Assembly: GCF_012184385.1 (NCBI RefSeq)
Contig: NZ_VSRL01000022.1
Coordinates: 1 to 64,000 of the forward strand
Reading direction: 5' to 3'
DNA: 64,000 bases
DNA from: Lentzea indica
GTDB lineage: Bacteria; Actinomycetota; Actinomycetes; Mycobacteriales; Pseudonocardiaceae
Shown here: positions 62,251 to 64,000 of the stretch, in pieces
Position numbering within the stretch: position 1 is the stretch's first letter
Layout of the letters: the number at the start of each line of letters is the position of its first letter
The notes under the pieces: generated by a model
What the model was told of the DNA's origin: nothing
Databases searched by the model: none
Seen by the model: only the letters and a program-made list of their open reading frames with translations
Program-made: the position numbers and the translations under genes

Positions 62251-62427
62251 ATGACCGTGAGGCCCAAGCGGAACGTCGTGCAGTGGTTCGTGGTGCTCGC
62301 AGTGCTGGTCACTGGGTGCGGGATGCCAGCTCGACCGTTGCCGGAAGGCATTGTGCTGCGAGCGCAGCAGTTGGTCGGCGTCCCTGACATGACTGCGTTG
62401 CGCGAGTTCAGCCTTTGGAGGTCCTAA
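62251..62427 (+). CDS. Short putative lipoprotein, probably truncated
   Basis: A 58-residue product: basic start (TVRPKRNVVQ), hydrophobic core (WFVVLAVLV) and lipobox LVTGC, then GMPARPLPEGIV. Only about 37 residues would follow the lipid Cys. The stop falls exactly where the IS5 fragment begins on the other strand, so the original gene was probably cut by that insertion. Confidence 0.45.
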   Translation: MTVRPKRNVVQWFVVLAVLVTGCGMPARPLPEGIVLRAQQLVGVPDMTALREFSLWRS

Positions 62428-62690
62428 TGCAACGACTGGTGGCGTTGGAGGCGTCGCCAGCGGATGATCGAGCAGCCGAGGCTGAGGAAGGTTTCGTGGA
62501 TGTCGTCGCGGATCTCCCAGCGGATGCGCAGGCGGCGGAACCAGTGCAGCAGGGCCAGGGTCTGCTCGACCACCCATTGGTGTACGCCCAGTCCGGCGCC
62601 GTGGTCGACACCGCGGCGGGCGATGATCGGCCGGATGCCCTTGGCGCGGATCTCTCTCGGTACTTGCCGTGGTCGCGCGCCCGCCAGATG
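62424..62690 (-). pseudogene. C-terminal fragment of an IS5-family transposase
   Basis: The minus strand reads REIRAKGIRPIIARRGVDHG, VHQWVVEQTLALLHWFRRLRIRWE and RDDIHETFLSLGCSIIRWRRL. This contains the VVERTFAWLHQFRRL-like block with the last catalytic Glu of IS5-type DDE transposases. Upstream the reading shifts frame (GKY/RERSA) and is lost. No inverted repeats were identified. Confidence 0.7.
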
Positions 62691-62975
62691 CTGAACCGGG
62701 CTACCAGATTCAGCGGCGAGGCCACCGCACTCGGCGGCGAGACTGCCCGCGTGCTGATCATCACCGCCGCCTCGCCCAATAGTGCGGGAGCCGCAGCCCA
62801 GCTGTCGTCGGGCTCGCCGTCTCCCCGCCACTGGGCTGTTCTCGTCGTCCGCAAACGACCTTTTCAGGTGACTTGCAGGCGCTTCGGCGAAGCACGGCAG
62901 AGCCTCGGGGTGTCCACTGAGGACCGACAACGATGCTCAGCTTATCCGACGAACGGGAATCCAGAAAGGACAGTC

Positions 62976-64000
62976 ATGGGAACCGCAGCTCTCGCGCTGC
63001 TCGCCGCGCTCGCCCTCACCGGCACGACACAGGCGGCGCCGGCCGAGATCAACCAAAGGGAAACCCGCGAGAAGGCGATGGCGGAGTATCACGACGACTT
63101 CATCGCCGTAGCCGGTCCGAGCGCCCAGGCCGTGCAGGCCGAGTACCGGGTGCCCGCGTCCGTCGCCGCCGCACAGTCGATCCTCGAGTCCGGCTGGGGG
63201 CGCAGCACGCTGTCGGTGAACGACAAGAACTACTTCGGCTTCAAGTGCACCGGTCCCACCAGTCCCGGCCCGATCGCGATCGGCTGCCACCAGTACCTCA
63301 CCGAGGAGTGCACGCCCGACTGCCACACCACGACGGCCTACTTCCGGGTGTACGCCTCGATGCGCGACTCGTTCCGTGACTACGGCAGGCTGCTCTCCAC
63401 CTACTCCGTCTACGCACCGGCGTTCAACCACCTCGACGATCCCGACGAGTTCGCCCGCAAGATCGCCGTGAGGTACGCGACGGACCCCGAGTACGCGAAC
63501 AAGGTCATCTCGCTGATGCGCACATGGAACCTCTACCGCTTCAACCTCGGCTCCGGCTCGTCGCTGTCGGGTGACGGCAGGAGCGACGTGGCCGCGGTGC
63601 TGGGCGACGGCCGGGTGAAGGCGTGGCGCAACGGCGCGGGCTTCGCACCCCATCCGTGGGACGCGGAGGCCATCGTGGGCTGGGATTTCACCGACGACGG
63701 CCTGCACTTCGCCGACCTCGACGGCGACGGTGACGAGGAGATCATCACGGTCCTCGCCGACGGCCGGGTCAAGGCCTGGCGCCACGGCGGCACGTTCAGG
63801 GACAACCCGTGGGACGGCGCGCAGGCCGTCATCGGCAACGGATTCGGCAACGACACCGTGCACTTCGCGGACCTCGACGGCGACCGCAAGGCCGAGATCA
63901 TCACCGTGCTCGCGGACGGTGATGTGAAGGCCTGGCACAACGGCGGTGGGTTCGTGGACTACCCGTGGTCCGGCCTCGATGCGATCATCGGCACCGGGTT
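62976..64000 (+). CDS. Secreted glucosaminidase with FG-GAP-like repeats (3' end outside the window)
   Basis: At least 341 residues; the gene runs off the window. ATG 62976 follows GAAAGGA. The signal peptide is GTAALALLAALALTGTTQA with cleavage before APAE. The catalytic GH73/flagellar-FlgJ-like domain covers residues 30-185: VPASVAAAQSILESGWGRSTL (catalytic Glu), NDKNYFGFKCTG and AYFRVYASMRDSFRDYGRLL. A Ser/Gly linker leads to at least three FG-GAP/VCBS-type blades (HFADLDGDGDEEIITVLADGRVKAW and similar). It should cleave the glycan strand of peptidoglycan outside the cell; the propeller may bind the wall or Ca2+. Confidence 0.9.
   Translation, partial: MGTAALALLAALALTGTTQAAPAEINQRETREKAMAEYHDDFIAVAGPSAQAVQAEYRVPASVAAAQSILESGWGRSTLSVNDKNYFGFKCTGPTSPGPIAIGCHQYLTEECTPDCHTTTAYFRVYASMRDSFRDYGRLLSTYSVYAPAFNHLDDPDEFARKIAVRYATDPEYANKVISLMRTWNLYRFNLGSGSSLSGDGRSDVAAVLGDGRVKAWRNGAGFAPHPWDAEAIVGWDFTDDGLHFADLDGDGDEEIITVLADGRVKAWRHGGTFRDNPWDGAQAVIGNGFGNDTVHFADLDGDRKAEIITVLADGDVKAWHNGGGFVDYPWSGLDAIIGTG

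Noticed and set aside
1-64000. CRISPR arrays, tRNA or rRNA genes
   Set aside because: I saw no regularly spaced short repeats and no tRNA- or rRNA-like sequences on reading through; the tandem repeats at 5.8-9.9 kb are protein-coding. tRNAscan and a CRISPR finder would settle this.

Overview
The window is high-GC actinomycete DNA: G/C-ending codons, many GTG and TTG starts, and tandem LuxR-type LAL regulators. Gene content suggests the Pseudonocardiales (Lentzea/Saccharothrix-like), but no marker gene here proves a genus.

Left flank (1-10.4 kb). An amidohydrolase and a small Atu4866-like protein come first. A frameshifted TetR gene is divergent from a DUF4386 membrane protein across a twin operator. 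A scar of broken genes follows (DUF2203-like, integrase, transposase, DUF3152-like). Then comes a giant secreted protein of about 15 Ig-like repeats ending in a PxKF-type domain.

Regulatory block (10.5-23.8 kb). Four LAL-type ATPase regulator genes lie in a row. Two have Arg in place of the P-loop Lys, and one lacks the LuxR DNA-binding domain. They are followed by a ParB-like regulator, an MFS transporter, a small helical protein and a short LuxR protein.

Biosynthetic core (23.9-49.2 kb). This is a meroterpenoid cluster built around p-aminobenzoate (PABA). An ispH-dxs-ispG operon supplies isoprenoid precursors. A class II DAHP synthase, a fused PabAB and an ADC lyase make PABA. A trans-prenyl synthase and a GPP-methyltransferase-like enzyme shape the prenyl chain, and a UbiA enzyme should attach it. 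An AurF-like N-oxygenase (all seven metal ligands at AurF spacing), an arylamine N-acetyltransferase (Cys-His-Asp at canonical spacing) and a cytochrome P450 form the N-hydroxylation, N-acetoxylation and P450-cyclisation set known from benzastatin/virantmycin biosynthesis. Beyond that set, this locus has a carboxylic acid reductase, an O-carbamoyltransferase, two more P450s, a second methyltransferase and a GMC oxidoreductase. I infer a reduced, possibly carbamoylated, benzastatin-like indoline or tetrahydroquinoline. A 100-bp element about 90% identical between copies lies upstream of both main plus-strand operons and ends in a -35/-10 promoter.

Right flank (49.2-64 kb). Group II intron, IS and helicase debris is followed by an M20 peptidase/PLP decarboxylase pair, a broken luciferase-like oxidoreductase and a DUF5709 protein. 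A TetR-controlled P450-SDR-flavin monooxygenase-MFS unit comes next, then IS5 debris and the start of a secreted glucosaminidase with FG-GAP-like repeats.

Caution: several frameshifts (TetR at 2.35 kb, methyltransferase at 29.29 kb, pabAB at 37.6 kb, helicase scrap at 50.8 kb) are each repaired by adding one G. Some apparent pseudogenes may therefore be sequencing errors.
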